From positions 1 to 33,999 of the forward strand of contig JAKATE010000003.1 in NCBI GenBank assembly GCA_021828085.1: a DNA stretch of 33,999 bases, given 5' to 3'. Shown piece by piece: positions 7,177-16,012 of this stretch (the stretch's first letter is position 1; the number at the start of each line of letters is the position of its first letter). The notes beneath the pieces were generated by a model that was not told where the DNA came from, searched no databases, and worked only from the letters and a program-made list of their open reading frames with translations. This DNA is from Thermoplasmata archaeon. Its GTDB lineage: Archaea > Thermoplasmatota > Thermoplasmata > Lutacidiplasmatales > UBA184. The position numbers and the translations under genes were made by a program.

Positions 7177-8028
7177 TTGAGCGCGACGCCCGGGGCGCCT
7201 CCAGGGAAGGGAGGGCCACTGCGTCCGGACCCGGCCCGGTTCGCTGTGGCCCTCACGGTGAAGGACATGCTGAGCTTCCTTCCCGACTGCCTCGGCGCGC
7301 TCCTTCCCGAGCTCGCCCCGGACGGGGAGCTCGTGGTGGTGGACGGCGGCTCCACCGACGGGAGCGCGGAGTATCTGCGGGGGCTGGAGGCGGAAGGGCG
7401 GCTCCGGCTCCTCGTGACACCCTGCACGACCGGGAAGGGGCGGCACCTGGCGGTGCTCGCCAGCGGGGCGCCCGTGGTGGTGACCCAGGTGGACGCCGAT
7501 CTGAAGCTCCGCCCCGGGGTCCTTCGGCGCGCCCTGGAGACGCTCGAACACGACCCGAGGCATCCGGTCCTCGTCGTGGTCGGTCGGAAGGACGAGAACC
7601 CGGACTCCACCAAGCTGTACCTCTGGCGGCGGGAGGCGTACCTGGCGAGCGGGGGATACCCGGACCTTCGCATCGGAGAGGACCTCCAGGTGCTCCAAGA
7701 GCCGATCCGGCGAGGATGGGTGGGGCACCTGACCCTCCCCCGGGTGGGGGACGACCTCCGCGCCGCCCAGCGGTCCCCGGGCGCGGTCGCCCGGCCCTGG
7801 TCGAAGGGGCCCGCGCTCTACGAGGCGGCGCTCCGGCGCTTCCGGGCCGGTTGGACGCTGCGGGACTACCTGGGCTACCTCCGGGCCGTCCGCCGGGGCT
7901 CCGTGCGCTATCTGGCCGGGGTGGCCCTTACCTTCGCTGCGGCGGCGCGCTTCCGTCTCGGCCCGCGCTCGGGCCCGGCCAGGGGAGCGGGAGCTCCCCC
8001 CGGGCGAATCTCTCCACCACCGAGATGA
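7177..8028 (+). CDS. Family 2 glycosyltransferase
   Basis: GT-A-fold glycosyltransferase of 283 residues. It has the nucleotide-sugar region LVVVDGGSTDGSAEYL at about 51-66 and the metal-binding QVDADLKL at about 109-116. The ED of IGEDLQVL fits the catalytic base region. There is no clear transmembrane anchor; the segment near the C-terminus (YLAGVALTFAAAARF) is short and only mildly hydrophobic. A TTG start at 7177 is chosen because it lies 3 nt after the previous stop with AGGTGAG just upstream; no ATG lies at the N-terminus. The 3' 101 bases overlap the convergent purN, so one of the two tails may be shorter in related genomes. Acceptor unknown. Confidence 0.8.
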   Translation: MSATPGAPPGKGGPLRPDPARFAVALTVKDMLSFLPDCLGALLPELAPDGELVVVDGGSTDGSAEYLRGLEAEGRLRLLVTPCTTGKGRHLAVLASGAPVVVTQVDADLKLRPGVLRRALETLEHDPRHPVLVVVGRKDENPDSTKLYLWRREAYLASGGYPDLRIGEDLQVLQEPIRRGWVGHLTLPRVGDDLRAAQRSPGAVARPWSKGPALYEAALRRFRAGWTLRDYLGYLRAVRRGSVRYLAGVALTFAAAARFRLGPRSGPARGAGAPPGRISPPPR

Positions 8029-8632
8029 CCAGGGCGTGCTCCACGGGGCGGAGCCGCTCGGCGAGGCTCTCGGGGGTGTCGCCGGGCTCGACGGGGACCC
8101 GGCGCTGGTCCACGACCGGTCCGGCGTCGAGCGAACCGGTGACGATGTGCACGCTCACCCCCGTCTCCCGGTCCCCCTGGGAGAGCACCGCCTCATGCAC
8201 GTGGCGGCCGTACATCCCCGGTCCCCCGAAACGGGGAAGGAGCGCGGGGTGCGTGTTGACGATGCGCCCGGCGAAGGCCTCCAACACGGGCCCGCGCATC
8301 ACCTTGAGGAAGCCGGCGAGGACGACCAGGTCCACCCGGTGGCGCTGGAGCGTCTCCCGGAGCGTCCGCTCCGGCGCCAGGTCCGTCGAGCCGGCGTCGG
8401 CGCGGAAGAGCGGGAGCGGGGGCACGACCTCGACCGGGAGGCTGTAGGTCCGGGCGCGCTGGAGGGCGGGGGCCTCGGTTCGGTCCGACGCGACCACGGC
8501 GATGACGAATCCCGCCTCCGGGTCCCGGGCGCGCTCGGCGAGGGCCGTGAGGGTGGTCCCCTGCCCGGAGACCAGCACCCCCAGCCGGAGCGGCTGGCGC
8601 GGGGCGGCCACCGGCCGCTCGGGTCCGCTCAT
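7928..8632 (-). CDS. purN: Phosphoribosylglycinamide formyltransferase (PurN)
   Basis: Transfers a formyl group from 10-formyltetrahydrofolate to GAR in purine synthesis. It has 234 residues with the N-terminal LVSGQGTTLTAL loop at about 20-31 and the catalytic set Asn126 and His128 (IVNTHPALLPRFGG) and Asp169 (HIVTGSLDAGPVV). Many archaea use folate-independent PurT instead, so its presence implies a C1-folate pool. The start codon overlaps the upstream pmbA stop (TGATG), so it ends the gar1-tfb-tldD-pmbA operon. A C-terminal tail rich in Pro, Gly and Arg overlaps the convergent glycosyltransferase by 101 bases and is probably dispensable. Confidence 0.9.
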   Translation of the reverse strand: MSGPERPVAAPRQPLRLGVLVSGQGTTLTALAERARDPEAGFVIAVVASDRTEAPALQRARTYSLPVEVVPPLPLFRADAGSTDLAPERTLRETLQRHRVDLVVLAGFLKVMRGPVLEAFAGRIVNTHPALLPRFGGPGMYGRHVHEAVLSQGDRETGVSVHIVTGSLDAGPVVDQRRVPVEPGDTPESLAERLRPVEHALVISVVERFARGELPLPWPGPSAGRDGSAPPQRR

Positions 8633-10065
8633 CAGAAGGTGGTGCCGCTGGTGAAGCGGAAGGAGCGGGAGACGAGCGCGGGGGTGAGCACGGTCTGGAT
8701 CCCCTCCTCCGAGGCGACGGCCACCCGGTCCCTTCCGACGGCCTCCACCCCGCTGAGGGTCCTCAGGACGCTCTCGGTGAAGCGGAGGTTGCGAAGAGGA
8801 TGGGAGATCTCCCCTCCCTCGACCCAGTACGTGCCGTCCCGGGTCATGCCGGTGATCTCCGTCCGGCCGGCGTGCACGGTCCGGACGTACCAGAAGCGGG
8901 TCACGAGCACCCCGGTGCCGAGGTTCCGGAGCAGGCCCGGGAGGTCGGACCGTCCGGGGCGCAGGCTCAGATGCGTCGGGAGCGGACCCCCGGGGAGCTC
9001 CGGCGAGAGGGCATTGCCCGTGAGGGCATGGCCGGAGCGGGCGGAGGAGAGGAGGTCCTCGCAGGGGGTCGCGAAGGCCCCCTGGTGGAGGAGGGCGCGG
9101 CGGGTCCGGCGCGTCCCTTCCGCATCGATCGACTCCGGCAGGCCCTCGGGGTCCCTCGGGTCCTCGTCGAGGCGGAGCGACGGCGGGAGCGGGGGGAGCT
9201 CACCGGGCCGGAGGAGGAAGCTCCATCCCTCCTCCACCGCGCGCGCCCCCAGGCTCGCCGTGAAGATCCCCGAGAGGAGTTCCCCCACCGCGGGGGCGTC
9301 GAGGAGGACCCGGTACTCTCCCGGAGGGAGCGAACGCGGGGGCTTCGGAGCTACGCGCCGGGAGGCGGTGCGCCCGAGCGAGAGGAGGTCCACCCGCCGG
9401 GGGTCCCAGTGGGCCGCCTCGGCCCAGCCGGAAGCGGAGAACCCCCGCCGGAGGTCCTCGAGGAGGACGTTGGCCCGGGCGACGCTGCGTCGCTGTGCGC
9501 GTCGGAGCCCTGCGCTGTTCGCCACGGCGAGCACGCTCGCCGTGGTCTCGTAGGTGCCCGAGACGCGAGGCTCGACGAGGGTGCCCCGCATCTCCTCCAC
9601 CAGGAGAGGGAGGGCCTCGCCGGCCCTTCGCTCCCCCTCCTCCAGTCGGGAGGAGAATGCGGGGGGCTCGACCGGACCGGAGGCCTCCCGGAAGCGGAGC
9701 GGGTGCCCGAGGGGCTGGGCCTCCCGGGCCAGGCTCCGGGCGCGGGCGATCAGTCCATCGATCCCGGCGTCGGAGAGGTCCGTTCCCGTCGCCACGCCGA
9801 TCCGGCTCCCTTCGAGGACGATGCGGAGGGAGAGGCTCTCGAGGAGGACCAGCGAGGGCTGGTAGAGCTGGCTGTTGGCCATCCGAAGGCAGACCGAACG
9901 CTCCGCTCGATAGCGGGCGTCGGCCTCGCCCCCGACCCGCTCCATCAGCCGATCGAGCCTCTCGAGCCCCCGAACGGGGTCGAGGTCCACCGGTGCGTCG
10001 GCCGGAGCGCGGGAGCGCCGTCGCAGGCGAGGGGGTACGGTTACCCGCTTTCCCCGCACCTTCAT
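8632..10065 (-). CDS. pmbA: TldE/PmbA-family protein, non-catalytic partner of TldD
   Basis: Member of the U62 family; TldD and TldE/PmbA form a heteromeric protease, and this subunit lacks the zinc motif. It has 477 residues with family features ANSAGLRRAQRRS in the middle, LPPGEYRVLLDAPAVGELLSG near 245-265 and the C-terminal TGVLVTRFWY and GRTEITGMTRDGTYWVEGGEI, split here. No HExxxH is present, as expected. The N-terminal 30 residues are basic and unusual. The ATG at 10063-10065 overlaps the tldD stop (ATGA). It is followed immediately by purN. Confidence 0.88.
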   Translation of the reverse strand: MKVRGKRVTVPPRLRRRSRAPADAPVDLDPVRGLERLDRLMERVGGEADARYRAERSVCLRMANSQLYQPSLVLLESLSLRIVLEGSRIGVATGTDLSDAGIDGLIARARSLAREAQPLGHPLRFREASGPVEPPAFSSRLEEGERRAGEALPLLVEEMRGTLVEPRVSGTYETTASVLAVANSAGLRRAQRRSVARANVLLEDLRRGFSASGWAEAAHWDPRRVDLLSLGRTASRRVAPKPPRSLPPGEYRVLLDAPAVGELLSGIFTASLGARAVEEGWSFLLRPGELPPLPPSLRLDEDPRDPEGLPESIDAEGTRRTRRALLHQGAFATPCEDLLSSARSGHALTGNALSPELPGGPLPTHLSLRPGRSDLPGLLRNLGTGVLVTRFWYVRTVHAGRTEITGMTRDGTYWVEGGEISHPLRNLRFTESVLRTLSGVEAVGRDRVAVASEEGIQTVLTPALVSRSFRFTSGTTF

Positions 10066-11552
10066 GGGAGTCCCACCTGGACGTCGGTGAAGAGCCCCCA
10101 GGGGGCCCCGTGCCCCACGAGACCCACCTGCCCGGGCTGGCCCTTCCCGCAGTTCGGGATGCCCCAGAGGTGCCAGGACCCCCGGTCGGAGACGGCGGCG
10201 AGGCGCCCCCAGAACTGCGGGGTCATGCCGGAGTAGATCGGGTTCCGAACGAGCGGACCGAGCTCCCCCTTCACGATCCGGCGGCCGACCTCGGTGCCGA
10301 ACTGGAAGTTGAGCCGCCGGTCATCGATGGACCAGGAGCGGTTGGTCTCGAAGTAGAGCCCCTCCTTCACCTCCGAGAGGAGCTCCTCCGGGGAACGCTC
10401 CCCCGGGGCGAGGTTCACGTTGGTCATCCGGATCAACGGGGTGCGCGACCAGCCGGCGGCTCGGCAGGTGGCCCCGCTCTGCGGGAACCCGGCCTCCGGA
10501 GCTGTGGAGCGGGAGGAGAGGAAACCGACGAGGGTGCCCTTCTCGACGAGGGGGTAGCGGTGGGTGGGGACGCCCTCGTCGTCCCAGGGGAAGCTCCCCA
10601 GTCCCCCGGGAAGGGTGGCGTCGGACTCGACGGACATGGCCGGGGAGCCGTAGGGGAGCTCCCCCAGGTCCCCCACGGAGAGGAAGCTCGTGCCGGCGAA
10701 ACCCGCCTCGTAGCCCAGGACCCGGTCGAGCTCGGTGGCGTGCCCGACGCTCTCGTGCACCTGGAGGGCGAGCTGGTCGCTGGCGAGCACGATGTCCATC
10801 CGGCCCGTGGGGGCCGCGGGGGCGTGGAGGAGCTCCTCGGCGGTCCGGGCGCACTCCTCGGCGTGGTCCTCCAGCCCCAGGCCCTCGACGAACTCCCACC
10901 CTCCCTGGGCGAAGTCCCCGCCGAAGCTGGTGGGGTACGAGCGGCGTTGGACCTCCCCCTCGCCCACGGCGGTCGCCTCGATACCGGCCCCCACGTGGAC
11001 GAGGTGGACCGAGTAGCTCACCCCCTCGCTGTTCGCGTAGTGCCGCTCCTCACTCCAGGCGAGGGATTGTGCCCGGGTGGAGCGGACCTGGGCGCGGCCG
11101 TGGAGCCGGGCTTCCGCCTCGCGCAGACGTCCGAGCTTCTCCTCGAGGCTGAGCTCGAAGGGGTCCTTCCGCAGCGGCGTTTCGTACCTCTCCCCCCGGG
11201 GGCCGTGCGCTTCCTCCGTCCAGGGGATCGGCCGTTTCCGGGTGGCTTCGGCGAGGCGGGCGAGCCGTAGCGCTGTGCGGGCCGCCTCCCGGACCGCGGG
11301 CCGGGTGAGCGAGCTCGTGGCGGCGAACCCCCACCCGCATCTCCGGAGCACCCGGATCCCGATCCCGCTCTCCTCGTGGCGGGAGAGCCGCTCGGGCTCG
11401 CCGTCGCGGACCGCGATCGCCTCGAACCGACGGGGAGCGTTCCCGCGCACGTCGGCGAAGCGCACTCCCGGCCCCCTCGCCGCATCGAGGGCCGTCGCGA
11501 TGAGGTCCTCCAGGTCCCGCGCCCTCCCCGCCCCAGGGGCGGAAGAGCTCAG
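10062..11552 (-). CDS. tldD: TldD-family zinc metalloprotease
   Basis: Catalytic half of the TldD/TldE protease, which trims unfolded peptides and matures some modified peptides. The zinc motif [11 protein letters not shown] is at about residue 266. The C-terminal domain has [12 protein letters not shown], the [10 protein letters not shown] segment and [12 protein letters not shown]. The reading frame is open far upstream through tfb, and no ATG, GTG or TTG lies between the tfb stop and residue 29. I place the start at CTG (11550-11552), which overlaps the tfb stop as CTGA and keeps the expected N-terminal helix ([15 protein letters not shown]). The alternative is GTG at 11463-11465, which would remove that helix. 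Start is uncertain; product is firm. Confidence 0.85.
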   Translation of the reverse strand: MSSSAPGAGRARDLEDLIATALDAARGPGVRFADVRGNAPRRFEAIAVRDGEPERLSRHEESGIGIRVLRRCGWGFAATSSLTRPAVREAARTALRLARLAEATRKRPIPWTEEAHGPRGERYETPLRKDPFELSLEEKLGRLREAEARLHGRAQVRSTRAQSLAWSEERHYANSEGVSYSVHLVHVGAGIEATAVGEGEVQRRSYPTSFGGDFAQGGWEFVEGLGLEDHAEECARTAEELLHAPAAPTGRMDIVLASDQLALQVHESVGHATELDRVLGYEAGFAGTSFLSVGDLGELPYGSPAMSVESDATLPGGLGSFPWDDEGVPTHRYPLVEKGTLVGFLSSRSTAPEAGFPQSGATCRAAGWSRTPLIRMTNVNLAPGERSPEELLSEVKEGLYFETNRSWSIDDRRLNFQFGTEVGRRIVKGELGPLVRNPIYSGMTPQFWGRLAAVSDRGSWHLWGIPNCGKGQPGQVGLVGHGAPWGLFTDVQVGLP

Positions 11553-12505
11553 AGGGTCACGGGCAGGTTGAGCTTTTCGGTGATCTCCTTGTAGCGGTTG
11601 CGGATGGTGACCTCGGTGACCCCGGCCACCTCGGCGACCTCGCGCTGCGTCCGGCGCTCGCCGCACTGCAGGCTCGCGATGTAGATGGCGGCGGCGGAGA
11701 CCCCGGTGGGGCCGCGTCCGCTGGTGAGCTCGCGCTCCGTGGCGAGCTTGAGGATGTCGTTGGCCTTCGTCTGGACCTCCCCCTTGAGCTTGAGCTCCGA
11801 GCAGAAGCGCTGGACGTAGTCCTGCGGGCGCGTGGGGAGCAGGCGGAGCTTGAGCTCGCGGGTCATGAAGCGGTAGGTCCGTCCGATCTCCTTGCGGCCG
11901 ATGTGGCTCTTGGAGGCGATCTCGTCCAGGGTCCGCGGGACGTTGCACTGCCGGCAGCTCCCGTAGAGGCTCGCTGCGACCACCCCTTCGATGGACCGGC
12001 CGCGGATGAGGTTGTGGTTGACCGCCTTCCGGTAGATCATGGCGGCGGTCTCCCGGACGTTGCGCGGGAGGTTCATCGCGCTCGCGATCCGATCGAGCTC
12101 GGCCAGGGCGAAGGCCAGGTTGCGCTCGGTGGCGTTCGAGACGCGGATGCGCCGCTGCCACTTGCGCAGCCGGTAGAGCTGGGCCCGGTTGCGCGTGGGG
12201 ATGGACTTCCCGTACGGGTCCTTGTTCTTCCACCCGATCTCGGTGGAGAGCCCCTTGTCGTGGATGGTGAGCGTGGTGGGGGCCCCGGCGCGGGCGCGTT
12301 TCTCCCCCTGCTCCGCGTCGAAGGCACGCCAGTCCGGCCCCTGGTCGATCATCCCCTCCTCCAGGACGAGCCCGCACTCGTCGCAGACCAGCTCGCCCTT
12401 CTCGTAGTCCCGGGTGAGGTGGTTCGAGCCGCAGCCCGGGCAGCGCGTCGGGACGGCGTTCTCGGCGGGAGTGGGGGGCTCCGGGGGGCCTGCCTCAGCG
12501 GGCAC
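11549..12505 (-). CDS. tfb: Transcription initiation factor TFB
   Basis: Archaeal TFIIB homologue that bridges TBP and RNA polymerase at the promoter. It has 318 residues: zinc ribbon with CPGC and CDEC (Cys22, Cys25, Cys41, Cys44), B-finger/linker with [17 protein letters not shown], then two cyclin repeats; the second ends in a helix-turn-helix, [23 protein letters not shown] at 12503-12505 is chosen because it gives the normal TFB length with an 11-nt overlap of the gar1 stop; upstream extension would only read through gar1 in a different frame. The gar1-tfb pairing is common in archaea. Confidence 0.95.
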   Translation of the reverse strand: MPAEAGPPEPPTPAENAVPTRCPGCGSNHLTRDYEKGELVCDECGLVLEEGMIDQGPDWRAFDAEQGEKRARAGAPTTLTIHDKGLSTEIGWKNKDPYGKSIPTRNRAQLYRLRKWQRRIRVSNATERNLAFALAELDRIASAMNLPRNVRETAAMIYRKAVNHNLIRGRSIEGVVAASLYGSCRQCNVPRTLDEIASKSHIGRKEIGRTYRFMTRELKLRLLPTRPQDYVQRFCSELKLKGEVQTKANDILKLATERELTSGRGPTGVSAAAIYIASLQCGERRTQREVAEVAGVTEVTIRNRYKEITEKLNLPVTL

Positions 12506-12791
12506 GGTTTCGAACCTCGGTCCAGAGCCTCTGCCCCACGAGCGCGAGCGCTCTCGACGGCTCCAAGGGGCGGCGAGGCTGGACGATGAGATAGGGTCGG
12601 GCCACCGGTCCGAAGATCCGCTGGACCCTTCCCCGGAAGGACCCATCCTCGCTGACGAGGTCCGTCCCCTCTGGAGGGGGGTCCTCCGAACGCAACAGGG
12701 GGAAGCCCCGGGAGGAGAGCCCGGTCACCGTCCCGGCGGGGGAAGGACCCGGCGTCCTCAGGACCCGACCGGCGCCTTGGGGGGTGCTCAA
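12495..12791 (-). CDS. gar1: H/ACA RNP protein Gar1
   Basis: Subunit of the H/ACA pseudouridylation complex (with Cbf5, Nop10 and L7Ae) that helps release modified RNA. It has 98 residues with a beta-barrel core, [11 protein letters not shown] at the start and the diagnostic [20 protein letters not shown] about two thirds along. The TTG at 12789-12791 is preferred because the family starts right at the first strand and a TATA-like box sits 27-32 nt upstream. A GTG at 12816-12818 would add nine residues. Nop10, a partner, is encoded elsewhere in this window at 26349. Confidence 0.85.
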   Translation of the reverse strand: MSTPQGAGRVLRTPGPSPAGTVTGLSSRGFPLLRSEDPPPEGTDLVSEDGSFRGRVQRIFGPVARPYLIVQPRRPLEPSRALALVGQRLWTEVRNRAR

Positions 12792-12817
12792 GGGATATAA
12801 ATCATTCCCGAAGCACA

Positions 12818-12823
12818 CTTAAA
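12818..12823 (-). promoter_or_regulatory. Candidate TATA box of the gar1-tfb operon
   Basis: Minus strand TTTAAG preceded by a purine-rich AAGG as a possible BRE. It is about 30 nt upstream of the preferred TTG start of gar1. A stronger-looking ATTTATATCC at 12793-12802 lies too close to that start to serve it unless translation begins further inside. Confidence 0.4.
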
Positions 12824-12909
12824 CCTTTCTAGTCATCCCCTCGAGACCCCCGGGGGCCACGCACCCTGGCGTGCGAGGCTCTGCTCTGCCGGGACGCAGC
12901 GTGGGGCCC

Positions 12910-14256
12910 TCACGACGCCGGTGCCAGCGCGTCCTTGAGCCGACGCAGGGTCGTCTCGGCGTCGGCGAGCCTCCCTTCCCCGAGCTGCCGCGTGGCGGTC
13001 ATAAGGAGCGAGGCAGCCTCCCGGACATCGGTCCCATCCGACTGGCGGGACTTGAGCGAGCTCGCCAGTTGGCGAGCCTCGGCCAGGATCTCGGAGACCG
13101 AGCGCGCCTCGGGCTCGGGAGGAAGAGGCGCGGACTCCTCGCCCAGCGCAGGCCGGTCCTCCCCGAGGGGGAGGACCGGGGCCTCCACCGTATCGGGCGG
13201 GGAGGGGATGGGGGCCGGGGGGCTCCCGCCGACGATCTCGGGCGATTCCTTCCGCAGGAGGAAGTACTCCTCGGCCGCCTCCTTGAACCTCCCCGCGCGA
13301 ACGTGACGTTGCAAGAGCGCAACGTGCCTCTCTGCCCGGTCGCGGGAGCTCGGCTCGAGGGAGGTGCTCGCGAGCTGCTCGGTCGCCCGGCCGGCCCTCT
13401 CGAAAAGGGTCTGCCGGACCTGCTCGTGCATGAGCACGAGGATCGCCGAGGCCTGCGTGCTCGCCTCCCGGAGGTCCTCGGTGACCATGGACTCCTCGGC
13501 CAGGGCGAGGCGAACGCGGTGGAGCCGGGCGTCCAGCGTCGCGAGGTCCAGCCCGAGCCTTCCCCCCACTTCGCGGAACGCATCGATCTTGAGCAGGGTC
13601 TCCTTGAGCTGCTTCCAGTCGCGTTCGAGCTCAAGGAGCGCCTCGTCGGCGGTACGCAGCGAGCTCACGGCCTCGAAGCGCGCCCCTTCCCGGAACGCGG
13701 TCCGGGCCCGGGAGATCTCCCGGGCGACGTCTGCGGCCACGCCGTCCTCCCGGAGCAGACCTTCGCGCTCCTCGAGCTCCACGCAGCGCTCATCGAACCG
13801 CTGGGCCAAGGCGGGCTCGAGGGAGGCGGAGGCGCGCGCCAGGGTCGCGCGCGCCTCCTCGAGCCGTCCCCGGGCAGCGCTCATGGCGGCGGTCGCGAGC
13901 GACTCCGCGGTCGAGGTGGCATCGAGCTCCAGGTTCTGGGCCACGCGGAGGCTGTCCTGGAGGGCCAGCGCAGTCTCTTCGACCTCCACGGCCAGGGTCG
14001 TCCCGGGGACCTCCGCCCCCTCCGGACCCCCGGGGGGCCCGGAAGGCCCTCCCTCCGGACCCCCGGTCGAGCGGGAGCCCTCCGCGCGGTCGGCCTCATC
14101 CTCGGCAAGAAGGGCGGCGCGGGCCTCGGGAAAGAGCGCGGTGGGGAAGCCGCAGGAGCTGCAGCTGGCGGCGTCCCCGACGAGGGCGCCCCCGCAGATG
14201 GGACACGGACCGGTCTCCGCAGCGGCCGACACCAAGGAATTGGAGCGCGTGCCCAT
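12910..14256 (-). CDS. Zinc-ribbon coiled-coil protein of unknown function
   Basis: I do not recognise a characterised family. The 448-residue protein starts with a zinc ribbon, CPICGG and CSSCGF (Cys18, Cys21, Cys32, Cys35), then a Gly/Pro/Glu-rich linker at about 60-85. From about 85 to 340 it is almost all charged heptad-like helix (Glu, Arg, Leu, Ala), such as SAARGRLEEARATLARASAS. A Pro/Glu-rich linker and a final helical segment follow. No signal peptide or membrane segment is seen. It follows the ubiquitin-like gene by 20 nt, so the two are probably co-transcribed. In composition it resembles the long coiled-coil protein at the right end of the window. Confidence 0.75.
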   Translation of the reverse strand: MGTRSNSLVSAAAETGPCPICGGALVGDAASCSSCGFPTALFPEARAALLAEDEADRAEGSRSTGGPEGGPSGPPGGPEGAEVPGTTLAVEVEETALALQDSLRVAQNLELDATSTAESLATAAMSAARGRLEEARATLARASASLEPALAQRFDERCVELEEREGLLREDGVAADVAREISRARTAFREGARFEAVSSLRTADEALLELERDWKQLKETLLKIDAFREVGGRLGLDLATLDARLHRVRLALAEESMVTEDLREASTQASAILVLMHEQVRQTLFERAGRATEQLASTSLEPSSRDRAERHVALLQRHVRAGRFKEAAEEYFLLRKESPEIVGGSPPAPIPSPPDTVEAPVLPLGEDRPALGEESAPLPPEPEARSVSEILAEARQLASSLKSRQSDGTDVREAASLLMTATRQLGEGRLADAETTLRRLKDALAPAS

Positions 14257-14276
14257 GACTTAGGTTTTTGGGGATT

Positions 14277-14501
14277 TCATCCCCCGGAGAACGTTCGGGC
14301 GATCTCGAGGCGTCCCGGCCCGTCCACGGGGAAGTCCGAGGGGACCGGCTCGCCGTTCCACCAGAGCGAGGAGCCTTCCACGGGAAGGCCGAGCTCCCGT
14401 AGCAGCTCGGTGAGGGTCGTCCCGGTGGGGACCTGCCGGACGACCGGAGGACGGGCGGTGCCCGTCGCGGCGAAGATGATCGTCACCGCGACGCCTTCCA
14501 T
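14277..14501 (-). CDS. Ubiquitin-like MoaD/ThiS/SAMP-type protein ending in Gly-Gly
   Basis: 74 residues with a beta-grasp pattern: MEGVAVTIIF first strand, VPTGTTLTELLRELGLP strand-helix unit, WWNGEPVPSDFPV middle and LEIARTFSGG at the end. The free C-terminal diglycine is the site that E1-like enzymes adenylate, for sulfur transfer (molybdopterin, thiamine, tRNA thiolation) or for protein conjugation (sampylation). Which role applies cannot be told from sequence. The ATG at 14499-14501 has GGGGAG upstream. No E1 or MoaE lies in the window, but the molybdenum hydroxylase operon here needs molybdopterin. Confidence 0.8.
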   Translation of the reverse strand: MEGVAVTIIFAATGTARPPVVRQVPTGTTLTELLRELGLPVEGSSLWWNGEPVPSDFPVDGPGRLEIARTFSGG

Positions 14502-14566
14502 ATCTCAAGGTCTCCCCTGCGGGGTCCGGAAGGTCCGCGACCCCCATAAGGTTCGGCCGAAGGGGG

Positions 14567-14649
14567 CGCTGAGGGGGAGATTTGAACTCCCGAGGGACGA
14601 ACCCACCGGTTTTCGAGACCGGCGCCTTTCCGGGCTAGGCTACCTCAGC
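14567..14649 (-). tRNA. trnS-CGA: tRNA-Ser (anticodon CGA)
   Basis: A 7-bp acceptor stem GCTGAGG/CCTCAGC with discriminator G, a D arm, an anticodon stem CCGGT/ACCGG with loop CTCGAAA (anticodon CGA), a long class II variable arm and a T arm GGGAG/CTCCC with TTCAAAT. The variable arm confirms Ser. No intron and no encoded CCA. The 83-nt length fits. Confidence 0.95.
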
Positions 14650-14680
14650 ACGGACCCGTGCGGTCCCAGCGCGAGAGCCC

Positions 14681-15721
14681 TCAGGTTATAGGAGTTCGCT
14701 CCCCCGAGCTCGCCTTGCGCGCGGCCTTCATCTTGACGATCCCCTCCATGACGATCGGGTCCACCCCCTTCTCCCGCGCCCGGAAGAGGCTCACCACGTC
14801 GCCGAACCAGCTGAGCTCCAGCAGTCCGGCTAGGAGTCCCGGGATGCCGGGGCGAACCCGCTCGACGGGGACGGAGCGCTTCCTCAGCTCCTGTTCGAGG
14901 TAGGCGACCTCCCAGCGCGTCTCCGGCGGGCTGTCCGCCGCCTCCAGCAGGGTCACGAACTGCTTCGGGCTCTCCCCGGGGGGGAGGGTGTCCCACGCGA
15001 CGATGGCGTTGTGCAGGAGCTCGGGGATCGTGTCGAAGTGGCTGAGTTCCTTGGCGTTCTCCTCGAGATTGTCCTTCCATCGCCGGCCGACGGGGGCGAG
15101 GGGTTCCGGCACGTAGGTCCAGAGCTCCTTTCCGGAGGCCCGGCGCGCGAGACCGGCCGCAGGACCGTCCTCCGCGAAGAGCTCCCTTGAGCGGGATTCG
15201 AGAGATCCGGCGACCCTCTCCATCTCCTCGCCCGGTGGAAGGAGGGTCGGCAGGAGACCGGCGAGGCCCCCGAAGAGGAGTCCCAAGCTTGCCCGGGGCG
15301 GCCGTCCTCCCGGGATCCGGACGACGGGCACCCCCTGCGATCGCCCCATCCGGGTGAGCTCCCCCCCCGCGCTCACCAGGGCGCGAGGGAGTCCGCGCCT
15401 CCCTGCCTCCCGGTAGACGTGGAGGGCCTCCCAGGTGTCGCCCGAGTAGGAGAGGACGACCACCAGGGTGTCCGGGGCGAGCCACCTGGGGAGCGATGCT
15501 TCTCGTGAGGAGCGGACCGGGTGGGAGTTCTGAGCCGAGCCCAGCTGTGCGAGATACTCGCCGGCGATGCCGCTTCCCCCCATGCCGAAGAGATGGATCC
15601 CGCCGAAGGCCGGGAGGCTCCGGGCCACCTCGCGACCTGCACGCCATCCCTCCCTCAGCTGCTCCGGGAAGGCCCGCGTGAGCTCCCACATCCGTGGGGC
15701 GCCCGGGGAGGGTTCCTCCAT
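14681..15721 (-). CDS. Bifunctional phosphoglucose/phosphomannose isomerase
   Basis: Interconverts glucose-6-P, fructose-6-P and mannose-6-P; common in archaea lacking classical Pgi. The 346-residue protein has two SIS domains. The first has FGMGGSGIAGEYLAQLG near 45-61 and the sugar-phosphate loop LSYSGDTWEAL near 89-99; the second has the family's ENAKELSHFD and PELLHNAIVAWD segments carrying the catalytic Glu and His. Start is ATG at 15719-15721. It is followed by tRNA-Ser, whose promoter overlaps its 3' end. It may supply hexose phosphates for the glycosyltransferases in this window. Confidence 0.9.
   Translation of the reverse strand: MEEPSPGAPRMWELTRAFPEQLREGWRAGREVARSLPAFGGIHLFGMGGSGIAGEYLAQLGSAQNSHPVRSSREASLPRWLAPDTLVVVLSYSGDTWEALHVYREAGRRGLPRALVSAGGELTRMGRSQGVPVVRIPGGRPPRASLGLLFGGLAGLLPTLLPPGEEMERVAGSLESRSRELFAEDGPAAGLARRASGKELWTYVPEPLAPVGRRWKDNLEENAKELSHFDTIPELLHNAIVAWDTLPPGESPKQFVTLLEAADSPPETRWEVAYLEQELRKRSVPVERVRPGIPGLLAGLLELSWFGDVVSLFRAREKGVDPIVMEGIVKMKAARKASSGERTPIT
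14684..14692 (-). promoter_or_regulatory. TATA box of tRNA-Ser
   Basis: Minus strand CCTATAACC, 36-43 nt upstream of the mature tRNA 5' end, predicting a short 5' leader. It lies at the very 3' end of the upstream phosphosugar isomerase gene, partly over its last codons. Confidence 0.5.
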
Positions 15722-16012
15722 ACGGAGGCTGCGGGCCCCGGTCCCTCATAGTCCTTCCCCTGGGCCCCGGCCGGCGCTCATCGCCGCGGGAGACCCGGGG
15801 GGGCCCCGACAGGCGCAACTTCAGCCGCGACGGTTCGGCCGGGCCCCGGACCGCCGCGGCGAGCGGACCGCGCCGACAGATGCGTAAGACCTTCACGAAA
15901 AGCAGAATAGCTACCCCGGCGTTGTTGAGATGGGCGTGATCGCCATGGGGATGGCCCCTTCGCTCGCCGAATCCCCCCGGCGCGGACTCCCGCCACGATA
16001 GGGAGGAAACGG

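Noticed and set aside
12830-12909. A small hairpin (CACGC/GCGTG around 12857-12873) as an RNA gene
   Set aside because: The stem is only five base pairs in a short GC-rich gap and matches no known RNA.
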